A stretch of DNA of 59,076 nucleotides from Kushneria indalinina DSM 14324 (GTDB lineage Bacteria; Pseudomonadota; Gammaproteobacteria; Pseudomonadales; Halomonadaceae): positions 1 through 59,076 of the forward strand of contig NZ_QRDJ01000012.1 in the NCBI RefSeq assembly GCF_003385845.1, given 5' to 3'. This document shows positions 16,003 through 25,057 of the stretch, piece by piece. Position 1 is the stretch's first letter, and each line of letters begins with the position of its first letter. Position numbers and translations under genes: made by a program. Under the pieces are notes generated by a model. The model made no database searches, was not told the origin of the DNA, and saw only the letters and a list, made by a program, of their open reading frames with translations.

Positions 16003-16380
16003 ATGGCAAGCATCGACTTTCTCCCGAAGAGACTTAACGATCCCCCGGTAGTGTTCCGGGGGATGACGACTCGCGAAGTCGGGATGATGGCTGGAGCGGG
16101 ATTTGTGGCATTCCTTTTGCCAGGTATCGTTGCTGCGTTCGTCTTCGGAATGCCTGCCATGGCACCCACCATCGCCTTTATGGGTATGGGGGGCTTTCTC
16201 GTAGCCGGTGGCAACATCATGCGACGCCTCCGCCGAGGTCGCCCCTCCTCCATGTTGTACCGTCAGCTTAACTATAAGCTCGCTGCCGCAGGGATCAGCG
16301 TCGGCGACGAGCGCCTCATTACCCACTCCAGTGTCTATCGCATCGGCCGCGAGACTCATGGACAAGGAGATTTGCGATGA
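16003..16380 (+). CDS. Conjugal transfer protein, TIGR03750 family
   Basis: 125 residues. It opens ASIDFLPKRLNDPPVVFRGM, a family signature, then has two spans (VGMMAGAGFVAFLLPGIVAA and an Ala/Gly/Met-rich one, FMGMGGFLVAGGNIM) and a basic cytoplasmic region RRLRRGRPSSMLYRQLNYKL. By topology and place it is the VirB3-like subunit next to the pilin. ATG 16003 is 12 bp after the previous stop with GGGCGGGA upstream; its stop overlaps the next ATG. Confidence 0.9.
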   Translation: MASIDFLPKRLNDPPVVFRGMTTREVGMMAGAGFVAFLLPGIVAAFVFGMPAMAPTIAFMGMGGFLVAGGNIMRRLRRGRPSSMLYRQLNYKLAAAGISVGDERLITHSSVYRIGRETHGQGDLR

Positions 16381-17030
16381 GCCGTACGCGTAATGCACTT
16401 GGGGCGCGAGATTCGCACATCACCACACTCAGGATTCTCATTGCCGTTCTGGTTATCGGGTGCATCGGGTTGGGATATGGCTGGTACAGCGCTCCGAAGG
16501 ATTTGACGATTTCCATCCCCCCAGACCTGCGATCCGGGTCGACTCAAAAGTGGTGGGAGAAACCACCCTCCGCTGTTTATGCCTTTACCACCTATGTCTG
16601 GCAGCAGATCAATCGCTGGCCTGCCAATGGTGAAGAAGATTACAAGCGCAATCTCTATGCCTACTCACCGTTTCTCACCCAGTCCTGCCAGGCCGAGCTG
16701 GAAGAAGACTATCGCTACCGCAAGAAGCGGAACGAGTTGAGTCAGCGTGAGCGAAGCGTATTTGAAATTCCTGGGCGGGGATTCAGCAATGATCAGTCAG
16801 GCCCGGGTTCAGTAGAAGTCGTGTCACGTGATCAGTGGGTCGTCAATCTTGATCTTGCCGTGAAAGAAACCTACTCCGGCACGCCTATTCGTGATGTCTT
16901 CATGCGCTTCCCGATTCGAGTTGTACGCGCTGAGGGCGATCCGCAGAACAATAAATGGGGCATGCAAATCGACTGTCTGGCACGGCCTGCTCAGCGATTG
17001 GAAGTTCCGCGACTGGAGGAAGACTCATGA
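16377..17030 (+). CDS. ICE conjugation protein, TIGR03746 (PFL_4703) family; VirB8/TraE-like place
   Basis: 217 residues, one N-terminal span (LRILIAVLVIGCIGLGYGWY) after a short cytoplasmic basic end, then a periplasmic domain: DLTISIPPDLRSGSTQKWWE, PPSAVYAFTTYVWQQINRWP, YSPFLTQSCQAELEEDY, GDPQNNKWGMQIDCL. This agrees with the family, which occupies the TraE/VirB8 assembly-factor position. It starts within the previous stop (ATGA) and its stop overlaps the following ATG, so three genes in a row are coupled. Confidence 0.92.
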   Translation: MSRTRNALGARDSHITTLRILIAVLVIGCIGLGYGWYSAPKDLTISIPPDLRSGSTQKWWEKPPSAVYAFTTYVWQQINRWPANGEEDYKRNLYAYSPFLTQSCQAELEEDYRYRKKRNELSQRERSVFEIPGRGFSNDQSGPGSVEVVSRDQWVVNLDLAVKETYSGTPIRDVFMRFPIRVVRAEGDPQNNKWGMQIDCLARPAQRLEVPRLEEDS

Positions 17031-17893
17031 ATCGCCTCAAGACGTCATTGGTGAAAGGCGGGCTGTGTGTCTCGCTACTGGGAGCTGCACTCCAGGCGCA
17101 TGCCGTGGAAATTCTTCATTGGGATCGCCGGCCGCTCGACATTGATCTACCGGTAGGTACCGAACGGGTCATCATGCTCGATCGTAATGTACGCGTAGGC
17201 TTGCCACGTGAAATTGCGGATTCGGGTGTTCTTCGAGTGCAAAGCGCCGGTGGCGCAATCTACCTGAAGGCCGATCAGCCTTTCGATACTCAGCGGGTTC
17301 GTATTCAGGACGTCGAGACCAACGAGGTTGTCCTTTTCGATCTGACCGCCAAGGAAAACGGTGCAAGCGACGAGGAGATCAAGGTAGTGATCTCGGAGGA
17401 AGACGGGAAAAAATCCTCGGATAGCACCTCACAGGATGGCCAGAGCGATAAGGGCCGAGACACTGGCAATCAGGAAAGCAAAAAGTCATCAGTAGGAACG
17501 CCTGTACCGGTGGTCCTGACACGATTTGCAGCACAGTCACTGTATGCGCCCAGTCGAACAATAGAGCCGGTTCAGGGACTCAGTCGGGTGGCGATGCGTT
17601 TGCCTGACACTATGCCATCGCTGCTGCCTTCATTGCCGGTAGCGGCAACGCCGGTGGCCGCCTGGAAGCTCGATGGTTGGACTGTCACAGCGGTAAAGCT
17701 CTCCAACCGGGATCCGTCACGCACGTTCGAACTCGATCCGCGCTGGCTTCAGGGTGATCTCTACAGCGCCACTTTCATGCATTCCACGCTTGGACGGCGC
17801 GGTAGCGTTGAGGACACCACCACCGTTTTTATCGTCACAAATGGTCAGTCTCTTGCCAAGGCACTTCCGCTGTCGCAGGGAGATAACTCATGA
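17027..17893 (+). CDS. ICE conjugation protein, TIGR03749 (PFL_4704) family; TraK/VirB9-like place
   Basis: 288 residues. Signal peptide ending HAVE; then ILHWDRRPLDIDLPVGTERV, a beta-rich secretin-like N-domain with LRVQSAGGAIYLKADQPF. A charged linker at about 120-165 (EEDGKKSSDSTSQDGQSD) leads to a second domain with GWTVTAVKLSNRDPSRTFEL and LDPRWLQGDLYSATFMHST. Position matches the periplasmic/outer-membrane TraK-like core subunit. ATG 17027 and the end at 17893 both overlap neighbours by 4 bp. Confidence 0.92.
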   Translation: MNRLKTSLVKGGLCVSLLGAALQAHAVEILHWDRRPLDIDLPVGTERVIMLDRNVRVGLPREIADSGVLRVQSAGGAIYLKADQPFDTQRVRIQDVETNEVVLFDLTAKENGASDEEIKVVISEEDGKKSSDSTSQDGQSDKGRDTGNQESKKSSVGTPVPVVLTRFAAQSLYAPSRTIEPVQGLSRVAMRLPDTMPSLLPSLPVAATPVAAWKLDGWTVTAVKLSNRDPSRTFELDPRWLQGDLYSATFMHSTLGRRGSVEDTTTVFIVTNGQSLAKALPLSQGDNS

Positions 17894-19395
17894 AACTCCA
17901 AGGGAACGCACTACTCAAGTTCGGGGTGCCTGTACTGGTGCTCATCATGATTATGATCGTGGTCAAGGGTTGCAGTGGTGGTAGCGACGATGACGCCGAC
18001 CAGAGCCGTCAACAACAGGAAGAACAGGACGAAACCCGGTCGCTGTCGCAGGAAGAGATGGATGCTCTCGGTATCCAGGGTGATTCCTCACAGGACACCG
18101 TTGCCACTCTGGTAGGCCAGATAAACTCCTGGGATCGTAAGCGTGACCGAGATCTGGAACGCATGGAGGAATTGCTTGAGGAGAACAGGCGCCTCTCCGA
18201 CCGCGTATCCAATGTGGATCGTGCTGTCGACCAGGCAATAGAGCAGGAACGCGAGCGCCAACAAGAAGCTCGCGAGGAGAGTGAAGAGTCTCTGATATCA
18301 AACTTTGAGCAGCGTCTGAACCGTCTAACAGGAAGCAAAAAAGACGAGGGCGACGGATCTCAGAGTGATGACGATATGCCAGTTGGGTTGGGACTCGAGG
18401 GAGGCGGTGGCGCTTCGGGCAATGGCTCGAGCGGTGGCAATCTCGCATGGGTCGAACCCATGGATCAGCGTCAGGGAGAAGATCGCTCAAGTGGTAGCCA
18501 GGGCGACGGAGGCTCAGCCTTTCCAACCTCATTCAAGGCAGCTGCCGATACGGCAGGTGATATGGCCTCTCAGACCTCCAGTGCCGTAGAGTCAAAAGTG
18601 ACGGGTGAGCCGGATGCTTCCAAGGTCGATCCGGTTTATACCATTCCCGAAAATTCGACCCTCATGGGGTCGTTGGCGATGACCGCACTACTGGGTCGGG
18701 TGCCTGTCGACGGCACAGTGAATGACCCATATCCCTTCAAGGTGATGATCGGAAAAGACAACCTTACCGCGAACGGAATTGAGTTGCCGGAGGTAAAAGC
18801 GGCGGTGGCCAGCGGTACCGCGACCGGTGACTGGACGCTTTCATGTGTGCGCGGAAACATTACCAGCCTCACATTCGTTTTTGAGGACGGCACGATCCGC
18901 ACCGTTCCCACACCCGATGACGTCAATAAGGGCAACAGCAATAGCAACGACAATAACCGCAATCAGACCATCGGTGGGGGCGATTCCATCGGCTGGCTCA
19001 GTGATCAGTCCGGTATCCCCTGCATCAGTGGTGTACGGCGCAGCAATGCCCAGCAATACCTCGGCACTCAGAGCCTGCTGACTGCCGCTGGCGCTGGTGC
19101 AGCCACCATGCTCTCTGACGATGACTCTACCTCGATCACCTCAATGAATGGCAATGGGTCCATCTCGCAGGCCATGACTGGTAATCAGGCCGTTGGACAG
19201 ATTCTGAGTCAGGGCGTCAACGACATGAGTGAGTGGGTCAACAAGCTCTATGGGGAAGCGTTCGCAGCCATCTATGTACCACCGGGAAAAAACGTGGCCA
19301 TCCATATCAACAAGCAGCTGCCGATCGATTACGAGAACGAGGGGAGGAAGGTGCGCTATGACACGTCACACGCAACCACAGTCGGGCTCGACTGA
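17890..19395 (+). CDS. ICE conjugation protein, TIGR03752 (PFL_4705) family; TraB/VirB10-like
   Basis: 501 residues. N-terminal span LLKFGVPVLVLIMIMIVVKG, a coiled-coil stretch (about 60-145: RDLERMEELLEENRRLSDRV, ERERQQEAREESEES), a Gly/Ser linker, then the TraB-like core: VYTIPENSTLMGSLAMTALL, GRVPVDGTVNDPYPFKVMIG, ending YVPPGKNVAIHINKQLPIDY. It is the inner-to-outer-membrane scaffold of the channel. Start overlaps the previous stop by 4 bp; the lipoprotein gene starts inside its last 38 bp. Confidence 0.95.
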   Translation: MKLQGNALLKFGVPVLVLIMIMIVVKGCSGGSDDDADQSRQQQEEQDETRSLSQEEMDALGIQGDSSQDTVATLVGQINSWDRKRDRDLERMEELLEENRRLSDRVSNVDRAVDQAIEQERERQQEAREESEESLISNFEQRLNRLTGSKKDEGDGSQSDDDMPVGLGLEGGGGASGNGSSGGNLAWVEPMDQRQGEDRSSGSQGDGGSAFPTSFKAAADTAGDMASQTSSAVESKVTGEPDASKVDPVYTIPENSTLMGSLAMTALLGRVPVDGTVNDPYPFKVMIGKDNLTANGIELPEVKAAVASGTATGDWTLSCVRGNITSLTFVFEDGTIRTVPTPDDVNKGNSNSNDNNRNQTIGGGDSIGWLSDQSGIPCISGVRRSNAQQYLGTQSLLTAAGAGAATMLSDDDSTSITSMNGNGSISQAMTGNQAVGQILSQGVNDMSEWVNKLYGEAFAAIYVPPGKNVAIHINKQLPIDYENEGRKVRYDTSHATTVGLD

Positions 19396-19843
19396 TCGGC
19401 GGGCACCAGTGTTTGCCACTCTCGCATTGATTGGACTGGGGCTTCTATCGGGCTGCGCAACTTCGAAGGATGAGTTGATGCCGACCAATGGCATGACCAT
19501 GCAGGAACTCTGGGAGCAGGGATCCAGCGAAGACAGTGGCAAGGCGTCAATGGGTAGTACAGGCCAGCAGGCGGTAAAAGCGGCGCGAGGCTCCTTGCGC
19601 CGGCCGATCAGCGCCAGCGAGATGGTTGACGAACGAACCCGTTATACCCGTGACGCTGCGAACGAGATTCAAAGTCAATTCTCGCGCCTGCCCAATCCGG
19701 ATCTGGTGATCTACATCTATCCCCATATGGCTGGTGATCAAAGCGTCCCAGTGCCGGGGTACTCGACAGTGTTCCCGCTTTACCAGAAGCCGCAATATGC
19801 GATGCCGGGAGAAGGTGCACGTCCAGTAGGGAGGACACGTTAA
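19358..19843 (+). CDS. Conjugative transfer region lipoprotein, TIGR03751 family
   Basis: 161 residues, lipobox LLSGC at about residue 33. Family features: KDELMPTNGMTMQELWEQ after the Cys and the C-terminal LPNPDLVIYIYPHMAGDQSV-PVPGYSTVFPLYQ. Likely the VirB7/TraV-like outer-membrane lipoprotein of the core complex. ATG 19358 is inside the 3' end of the previous gene, after GAGGAAG-like sequence. Its TAA shares a base with the ATG of the TraC-type ATPase. Confidence 0.92.
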   Translation: MTRHTQPQSGSTDRRAPVFATLALIGLGLLSGCATSKDELMPTNGMTMQELWEQGSSEDSGKASMGSTGQQAVKAARGSLRRPISASEMVDERTRYTRDAANEIQSQFSRLPNPDLVIYIYPHMAGDQSVPVPGYSTVFPLYQKPQYAMPGEGARPVGRTR

Positions 19844-22809
19844 TGTCGGCATTCAATGCGTTCATGAATCGAATGTTTGCTCCCAAGAGTGTACAGGCTC
19901 AGAGCGGTGCTGAAGAGCAGATCAGTCAGGAGAATGAGCGACAGGAAGCGCTGAATGAGCGAGAACTCCTGACTGATGAAACCGGACGTCCACTGTCATT
20001 GCCTCGCGGCAAAAAGCCGACCGTCAGCGATATCAAGCGCGAATATCAGCGAGCGCCCTCATTTGCCAGTCGCTTGCCATGGACCGAGTATCTCCCTGAG
20101 TCCGGCTGTTTTCTGCTTGAGGATGGTGTGTCGCTGGGTGTCGTGGCCGAGATTACGCCGGCTCCCTCTGAGGGACGTTCTCTTGAGGCGCTTGAGGCAG
20201 TGCGCGATCAAATTGAAGCGGCACTTCAGGACAGTCTGCCTGAACTGGATGCCAACCAGTGGGTCGTTCAGCTTTACACCAAGGACGACACTGATCCTCG
20301 AGAGGATATCGAGCGTATCCGTGAGTCGATCCCGGAACATTTGAGAGAGACGAAATATACAAAGGCATGGCTAGCCAGTATGGAGGCGCATTTCAAAGCG
20401 ATCTCCCGACCAGATGGCATGTTTGAGGATGACGCCATCACCCAAACCACCTGGAGGGGCCAGACCCGGCGTACACGCTTGGTGATTTATCGCTGGGCGG
20501 GGCAGAAAAACAAGTCAAAGCTCGGGGAGCGGCGCTCGCGCTTATCTCCCGAGGCGCTGTTGAACCACGTTTTCGGTAAGCTGGAAGCCAAGCTCGCAAG
20601 CGCTGGCCTTCCGGTACGTCGTTATGATGGGCGTGATTTCCATCGCTGGATGATGCCTCGCTTCAACCCCCGTCCGAAGTTTTCACCAGACGATCCGCAG
20701 CGTTTCTACGATATCTTCGACTATCCGGGCGATGATCCGGACGTCAGGCTCTGGTCATACGATCTAGCCGAGGGAATGCTGGCCAGCTCGCCACGAGCGG
20801 ATGCGGAGTCCGGACTATGGTACTTCGACGGCGAGCCACAACGAGTTATCCCTGTCGAAGAGTTTCGAAAGGTGCCCCAGGTAGGGCATTTGACTGCCGA
20901 GATTTCACGTGGCCAGACGTCAGTGCGTAATGCAACTTTCGATGTTCTTCCGCTCGGGGTTGAAGCCTGCCTGACAATTGTCGCTATCCCCCAAGAACCG
21001 CTTGAAAGCCACATTGATCAGTTGAGCAAGAAGGCCGTAGGTGACAGCGTCCTCGCCGGCAACGTTCGGCGTGACTGTGCTCAGGCCAGAGAGTTTCTGG
21101 GCAAAGATCACAAGATGTACCAGTCTGCGCTGGCCTTTTTCGTCAGCGGCCGCGATGAGGCCGAACTCGATCGTCGTGTCATGGACCTTACGACGCAACT
21201 CAGCACCGCCGATCTCAAGCCGGTTGAACCGGAAAATGAGGTGGCGGCACTGAATACCTATTTGCGCTGGCTGCCGATGAATTTCGATCCAGAGATTGAT
21301 CGCAGCAATCGCTGGTATACCCGTTTCAATTTCGTTCAGCATCTGGCCAATCTGGCTCCCGTTTACGGACGGGCTCGAGGTACTGGCCACCCCGGTATCA
21401 GTTTCTTCAATCGAGGCGGTGAGTCGCTGACCTTTGATCCACTCAACAAGCATGACCGCAAACAGAACGCCCACATGTTCGTGTTTGGTCCTACCGGTGC
21501 GGGTAAGTCAGCCACACTCAACTCGATGCTGGCACAGATGGTGGCCATGCGCCGGCCGCGTCTATTCATCATCGAAAAGGGCAACTCCTTCGGACTATTG
21601 GCTGATTATTTCGAGCGTATGGGGCTATCCGTCAACAAGGTAAAACTCGCCCCGGGGGCAAAAGCCAAGCTGCCACCTTTTGCTGACGCTCACCGCCTGA
21701 TGGACCCCGAAGTACGTGAGCGCCGCGTGGTGCGCGATCGGCAGGACTACAGCGAGTCACCTGATGATCTCGCAGCCTCACCAGAGGACTTGCTCGAAGC
21801 GATCGGTACAGATGACACCGATGATGAAGATGTTGAGCGTGATCTGCTCGGCGAGATGGAAATGATGGCTCGCCTGATGATCACCGGCGGTGATCCCAAG
21901 GAGGAAGGCGATTATCGACGAGCCGACAATCGCATGGTACGCGATGCGGTAATGATTGCTGCCGAGAGTTCACACGCTGAGGACCGGCAGTGTCTGACAG
22001 GGGACGTGCGTCAGGCGTTCTATACCCTGTCACGTGATGAAAACCTTCCCGAAAGCCGTCGAAATCGTGCGTACATGATGGGCGAGGCTATTGGCATGTT
22101 CTGCGATGGCTTCGATGGACAGGTATTCAACCAGCCAGGTGAAGCCTGGAAAGAGTGCGACGTTACCATTATCGATCTAGCGCACTATGCCAATCCTGGC
22201 TACGAGGCTCAGCTGGCGCTGTCGGTGATGTCGATCACCAACATGATTACCACCATGGCCGAGCGTGATCAGTACAGTGGACGGCCGATTATTCAGGTCA
22301 TTGATGAGTGCCACCTTTTGACGGCCAACCCACTCCTCGCACCGTTCATGGTCGGAGTGGCCAAAATGGGCCGTAAGCTCAATCACTGGCTGTGGCTGGC
22401 GACCCAGAACGTCAAGGATTTTCCTGACGTTTCGGCCAAGATGCTCAACATGATGGAGTGGTGGCTGTTGCTCAACATGCCACCAAACGAGATTGCCGAG
22501 GTCAGCCGTTTCAAAACGTTGACTGAAGACCAGCGGTTGCTGGTTGAATCCGCGACCAAGGCTTCAGGCAAGTACACCGAGGGTGTGGTTCTGGGTGGCC
22601 GACTGCAATCGCTCTTTCGTGTTGTCCCGCCAAGTCTTTACCTGTCGCTTGCTGGAACCGAGCCGGAGGAAAAAGCCGAGCGAGCTGAAATCATGCGTGA
22701 GCTGGGCTGCTCTGAACTTGATGCGGCCATCAAGGTAGCCGAAAAACTGGATCAGCTGCGTGGGCTGAAAATCGAAGCGGCAGGTGCGGAGTCAGATCAT
22801 GAGCGTTGA
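19843..22809 (+). CDS. traC: Conjugative transfer ATPase TraC-type (TIGR03744, PFL_4706)
   Basis: 988 residues; the VirB4/TraC-class motor that energises pilus assembly and substrate transfer. Walker A is GPTGAGKS at residues 549-556; the Walker-B region is IIQVIDECHLLTANPLL, followed by MGRKLNHWLWLATQNVKDFP. An acidic insert (about 625-690) lies between, with DDTDDEDVERDLLGEMEMM. N-terminal TraC_F-IV-like region: LPWTEYLPESGCFLLEDGVS. Start shares a base with the preceding stop; the next gene starts 11 bp before its end. Length is normal for the family. Confidence 0.97.
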   Translation: MSAFNAFMNRMFAPKSVQAQSGAEEQISQENERQEALNERELLTDETGRPLSLPRGKKPTVSDIKREYQRAPSFASRLPWTEYLPESGCFLLEDGVSLGVVAEITPAPSEGRSLEALEAVRDQIEAALQDSLPELDANQWVVQLYTKDDTDPREDIERIRESIPEHLRETKYTKAWLASMEAHFKAISRPDGMFEDDAITQTTWRGQTRRTRLVIYRWAGQKNKSKLGERRSRLSPEALLNHVFGKLEAKLASAGLPVRRYDGRDFHRWMMPRFNPRPKFSPDDPQRFYDIFDYPGDDPDVRLWSYDLAEGMLASSPRADAESGLWYFDGEPQRVIPVEEFRKVPQVGHLTAEISRGQTSVRNATFDVLPLGVEACLTIVAIPQEPLESHIDQLSKKAVGDSVLAGNVRRDCAQAREFLGKDHKMYQSALAFFVSGRDEAELDRRVMDLTTQLSTADLKPVEPENEVAALNTYLRWLPMNFDPEIDRSNRWYTRFNFVQHLANLAPVYGRARGTGHPGISFFNRGGESLTFDPLNKHDRKQNAHMFVFGPTGAGKSATLNSMLAQMVAMRRPRLFIIEKGNSFGLLADYFERMGLSVNKVKLAPGAKAKLPPFADAHRLMDPEVRERRVVRDRQDYSESPDDLAASPEDLLEAIGTDDTDDEDVERDLLGEMEMMARLMITGGDPKEEGDYRRADNRMVRDAVMIAAESSHAEDRQCLTGDVRQAFYTLSRDENLPESRRNRAYMMGEAIGMFCDGFDGQVFNQPGEAWKECDVTIIDLAHYANPGYEAQLALSVMSITNMITTMAERDQYSGRPIIQVIDECHLLTANPLLAPFMVGVAKMGRKLNHWLWLATQNVKDFPDVSAKMLNMMEWWLLLNMPPNEIAEVSRFKTLTEDQRLLVESATKASGKYTEGVVLGGRLQSLFRVVPPSLYLSLAGTEPEEKAERAEIMRELGCSELDAAIKVAEKLDQLRGLKIEAAGAESDHER

Positions 22810-23347
22810 CCCCTTAATTTTGAAAGTCGCCATCCTGATTCTTGTTGCGGCGCTGGCTCTGGTTGTCATCGGCATCTTGTTTCGACTGGTCAAGGGCTTT
22901 CGTTCTGGCAAAGGACAACTTCCCTATGCCGCGCAAAAGCAACTCAACACCCCTGCCGAACAGGCTTTTTTCGCTGCCGTGGATCGCGCCGTAGAAGGTC
23001 GGGCGATGATCGCCTGCAAGGTGCGGATTGCCGATGTACTTCAGGTGAGCTTTCGCAAACGCAATAACCAAGACCAGCGTTGGTGGCGATTTTTTCGCCT
23101 TATCAGTTCCAAACACGTGGATCTGGTTATCTGTGAATCGCGTGGGGGGCGCTTTCTTGCAGCGATCGAGCTCGATGATCGTAGCCACAATCGCAGTGAC
23201 CGCAAGCGACGTGATCGCTTTGTGGACCAGGCGTTTGCTTCGGCAGGATTACCACTTCTGAGATTTGCGGCCAGTGGCAGCTATGATGTCCGGGAAATAC
23301 AGCAGAGACTTGAACCTCATCTCTCTACTCCGGGAAAGGATCACTAG
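22799..23347 (+). CDS. Membrane-anchored DUF2726 protein
   Basis: 182 residues: one N-terminal span (LKVAILILVAALALVVIGIL), then a DUF2726 domain. Visible core: NTPAEQAFFAAVDRAVEGRA, ISSKHVDLVICESRGGRFLA, AIELDDRSHNRSDRKRRDRF, VDQAFASAGLPLLRF. DUF2726 is related to restriction-endonuclease-fold proteins, and the D-x-V-I-x-E...AIELDDxSH pattern (roughly D-E-x-D) is compatible with a nuclease site, so it could be a nuclease at the membrane beside the motor. ATG 22799 overlaps the traC stop. Not a core gene of the secretion system. Confidence 0.85.
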   Translation: MSVDPLILKVAILILVAALALVVIGILFRLVKGFRSGKGQLPYAAQKQLNTPAEQAFFAAVDRAVEGRAMIACKVRIADVLQVSFRKRNNQDQRWWRFFRLISSKHVDLVICESRGGRFLAAIELDDRSHNRSDRKRRDRFVDQAFASAGLPLLRFAASGSYDVREIQQRLEPHLSTPGKDH

Positions 23348-23348
23348 C

Positions 23349-24002
23349 ATGTCACCGCTCCATATCAACAACACAATGAGCCTCAACGTAAGCCGGCATC
23401 TATTTCATCTGCTACCAGTTTTGCAGGTAGACCCCTTTGATCGGGTCGCACCAGAAAACATCAAGCTGACCGTAACAGTCAGCTGGCGCAATCAGCCTGT
23501 CGAGCCTGATGAGGGATGGATCATCCATCAGCCGTATCCCAACAAGCTCTATTTTGTTGCAGGCTCGCAACTCTGTTCGCTGGGCCGCTTTATACAGTTA
23601 CCGGATGACCAGCATAGCGGCACGATCACGTTTCAATGGCTTGTCGAAGCTCCTGAAGTTCCTCCTGGATACTTTCGTGTCGATCATCAGCTGGATATCG
23701 CGTTCGCCGAGGGCCGGGGAAATACCTGGTCTATGGACGTTGCCAATTGGTGGGCCTTGAGCGAATACGCAACAGAGGGCCACTCCAAACCCGAGATCGG
23801 CCGTAACCGTTTTTCCCGGATCAAGCGTCAGGGGATCTCACCATCACGGCGAGCGAGCGTTTCTGAGGCAACGCAGAATGGCTGCCGTCATATCTCCATT
23901 CATGAATCCCTGACATTGCCGGCAATCGCGCTGAGCAGCTGCTGGACCGTCGCAACATATGGCGGCGAAGACATATCGAATTGCCTGGAGACTATACCGT
24001 GA
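23349..24002 (+). CDS. Hypothetical protein between the motor and the DsbC-like gene
   Basis: 217 residues; not recognised. The middle is rich in beta-prone and aromatic residues (VSWRNQPVEPDEGWIIHQPY, LYFVAGSQLCSLGRFIQLPD, GTITFQWLVEAPEVPPGYF); the last 80 residues are basic and Ser-rich. No clear signal peptide with ATG 23349 (MSPLHINNTMSLNVSRHLF). AAAGGA lies 8-13 nt upstream. Its stop overlaps the GTG of the dsbC-like gene, so it belongs to the operon, though not to the standard gene set as I know it. Confidence 0.72.
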   Translation: MSPLHINNTMSLNVSRHLFHLLPVLQVDPFDRVAPENIKLTVTVSWRNQPVEPDEGWIIHQPYPNKLYFVAGSQLCSLGRFIQLPDDQHSGTITFQWLVEAPEVPPGYFRVDHQLDIAFAEGRGNTWSMDVANWWALSEYATEGHSKPEIGRNRFSRIKRQGISPSRRASVSEATQNGCRHISIHESLTLPAIALSSCWTVATYGGEDISNCLETIP

Positions 24003-24766
24003 AGAAATTGTCCATCGGCCTCGCTGTTGCAGCTGCCTCGATGTTTTCCTCACTCGCGTGTGCTGACACTGATGATGTTGGTTTGAATGGCTCATCTCCG
24101 GAAGCGCTCAAAGACCTCACCATCAATGGTCAGGAAGTGACGCCGGAATCGGTCCGTCGAGTGAAACTGGAAGGGCCAATATACGAAGTACGGCTGCGCA
24201 ATGGTGATACGTTTTACAGCGATGCCCAAGGCCGTTACATGGTAGTGGGCAATCTGTATGACAACTCGCCCGATGGACTCATCGATGTCACCGAGCAAAA
24301 CAACCGACAAAAACGGCTGGACCAGCTGAATGCTCTTCCAGCTGGGGAGACAGTCGATTATCCGGCTCAGGGTGAAGAAATCGGGCAAATTACGGTATTT
24401 ACCGACACAACCTGCCCCTATTGCAAAAAGCTGCATCAGGAAATCGATCAACTGACACAAGCGGGCGTCACCGTGCGCTACGTTCCATTCCCTCGCGCGG
24501 GCAGCAACTCCTCCTCAGCGCATCAATTGTCCAGGGTCATGTGCTCAAAGAAGCCAGAGGATGCGATGACAAAAGCGTTCGCTGGCCAGCGCCTCGACAT
24601 TACTCCAGTCGATAGCTGTGACGATGCCGTACATAAAGGATTTCAGCTGGGACAGCGTTTTGGGGTGCAGGGTACGCCATCCATTGTGCTTCCCGATGGA
24701 GAGATGGGAGAAGGCTATGTGCCATCCCAAGAGCTGATTCAGGCGATCAAAAGGAGCGATGTATGA
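23999..24766 (+). CDS. DsbC/DsbG-like thiol-disulfide isomerase
   Basis: 255 residues, GTG start with GGAG 8 nt upstream; signal peptide ending LACA. The N-terminal DsbC dimerisation-like domain (GPIYEVRLRNGDTFYSDAQG, RYMVVGNLYD) leads to a thioredoxin fold with active site CPYC at 139-142 and cis-proline segment VQGTPSIVLPDG. It would correct disulfides in the cysteine-containing secretion subunits (TIGR03755-03757). The GTG overlaps the previous stop by 4 bp and its stop overlaps the next small gene. Confidence 0.92.
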   Translation: MKKLSIGLAVAAASMFSSLACADTDDVGLNGSSPEALKDLTINGQEVTPESVRRVKLEGPIYEVRLRNGDTFYSDAQGRYMVVGNLYDNSPDGLIDVTEQNNRQKRLDQLNALPAGETVDYPAQGEEIGQITVFTDTTCPYCKKLHQEIDQLTQAGVTVRYVPFPRAGSNSSSAHQLSRVMCSKKPEDAMTKAFAGQRLDITPVDSCDDAVHKGFQLGQRFGVQGTPSIVLPDGEMGEGYVPSQELIQAIKRSDV

Positions 24767-24942
24767 GCCCGCTGCGACAGCGACAAATCTTTAGCGAGGC
24801 CATCCAGTTCGCAATCAACGATGACGAGCCGTCTACATTCCTGCGTTTGTGGCTCGAGGGCGACTGGCTCGCCCTCGAGCGTGAGTGGCCAAACTATGTG
24901 GTTCCTGAAGAGCTGAAACGCCACGAGCCAGTAGATGGCTGA
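24763..24942 (+). CDS. 59-residue protein after the dsbC-like gene
   Basis: MSPLRQRQIFSEAIQFAIND continues DEPSTFLRLWLEGDWLALER and ends EELKRHEPVDG; soluble, acidic, rich in Trp and Leu. ATG overlaps the previous stop in the ATGA form used all along this operon, and AGGAGCG lies 6 nt upstream, so I take it as real. No family recognised. A GAGCGTT/AACGCTC inverted repeat starts at its stop codon (24941-24956). Confidence 0.68.
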   Translation: MSPLRQRQIFSEAIQFAINDDEPSTFLRLWLEGDWLALEREWPNYVVPEELKRHEPVDG

Positions 24943-25057
24943 GCGTTTCAACGCTCGTAACATGAAACATCGCGAACGTATTTAACGTTCTCCGGCGCGT
25001 CCTGCCGGCCTGCCTGTCAGTCTGTCCCCTCGATCGATTCATACATGGGAGCCGCTC

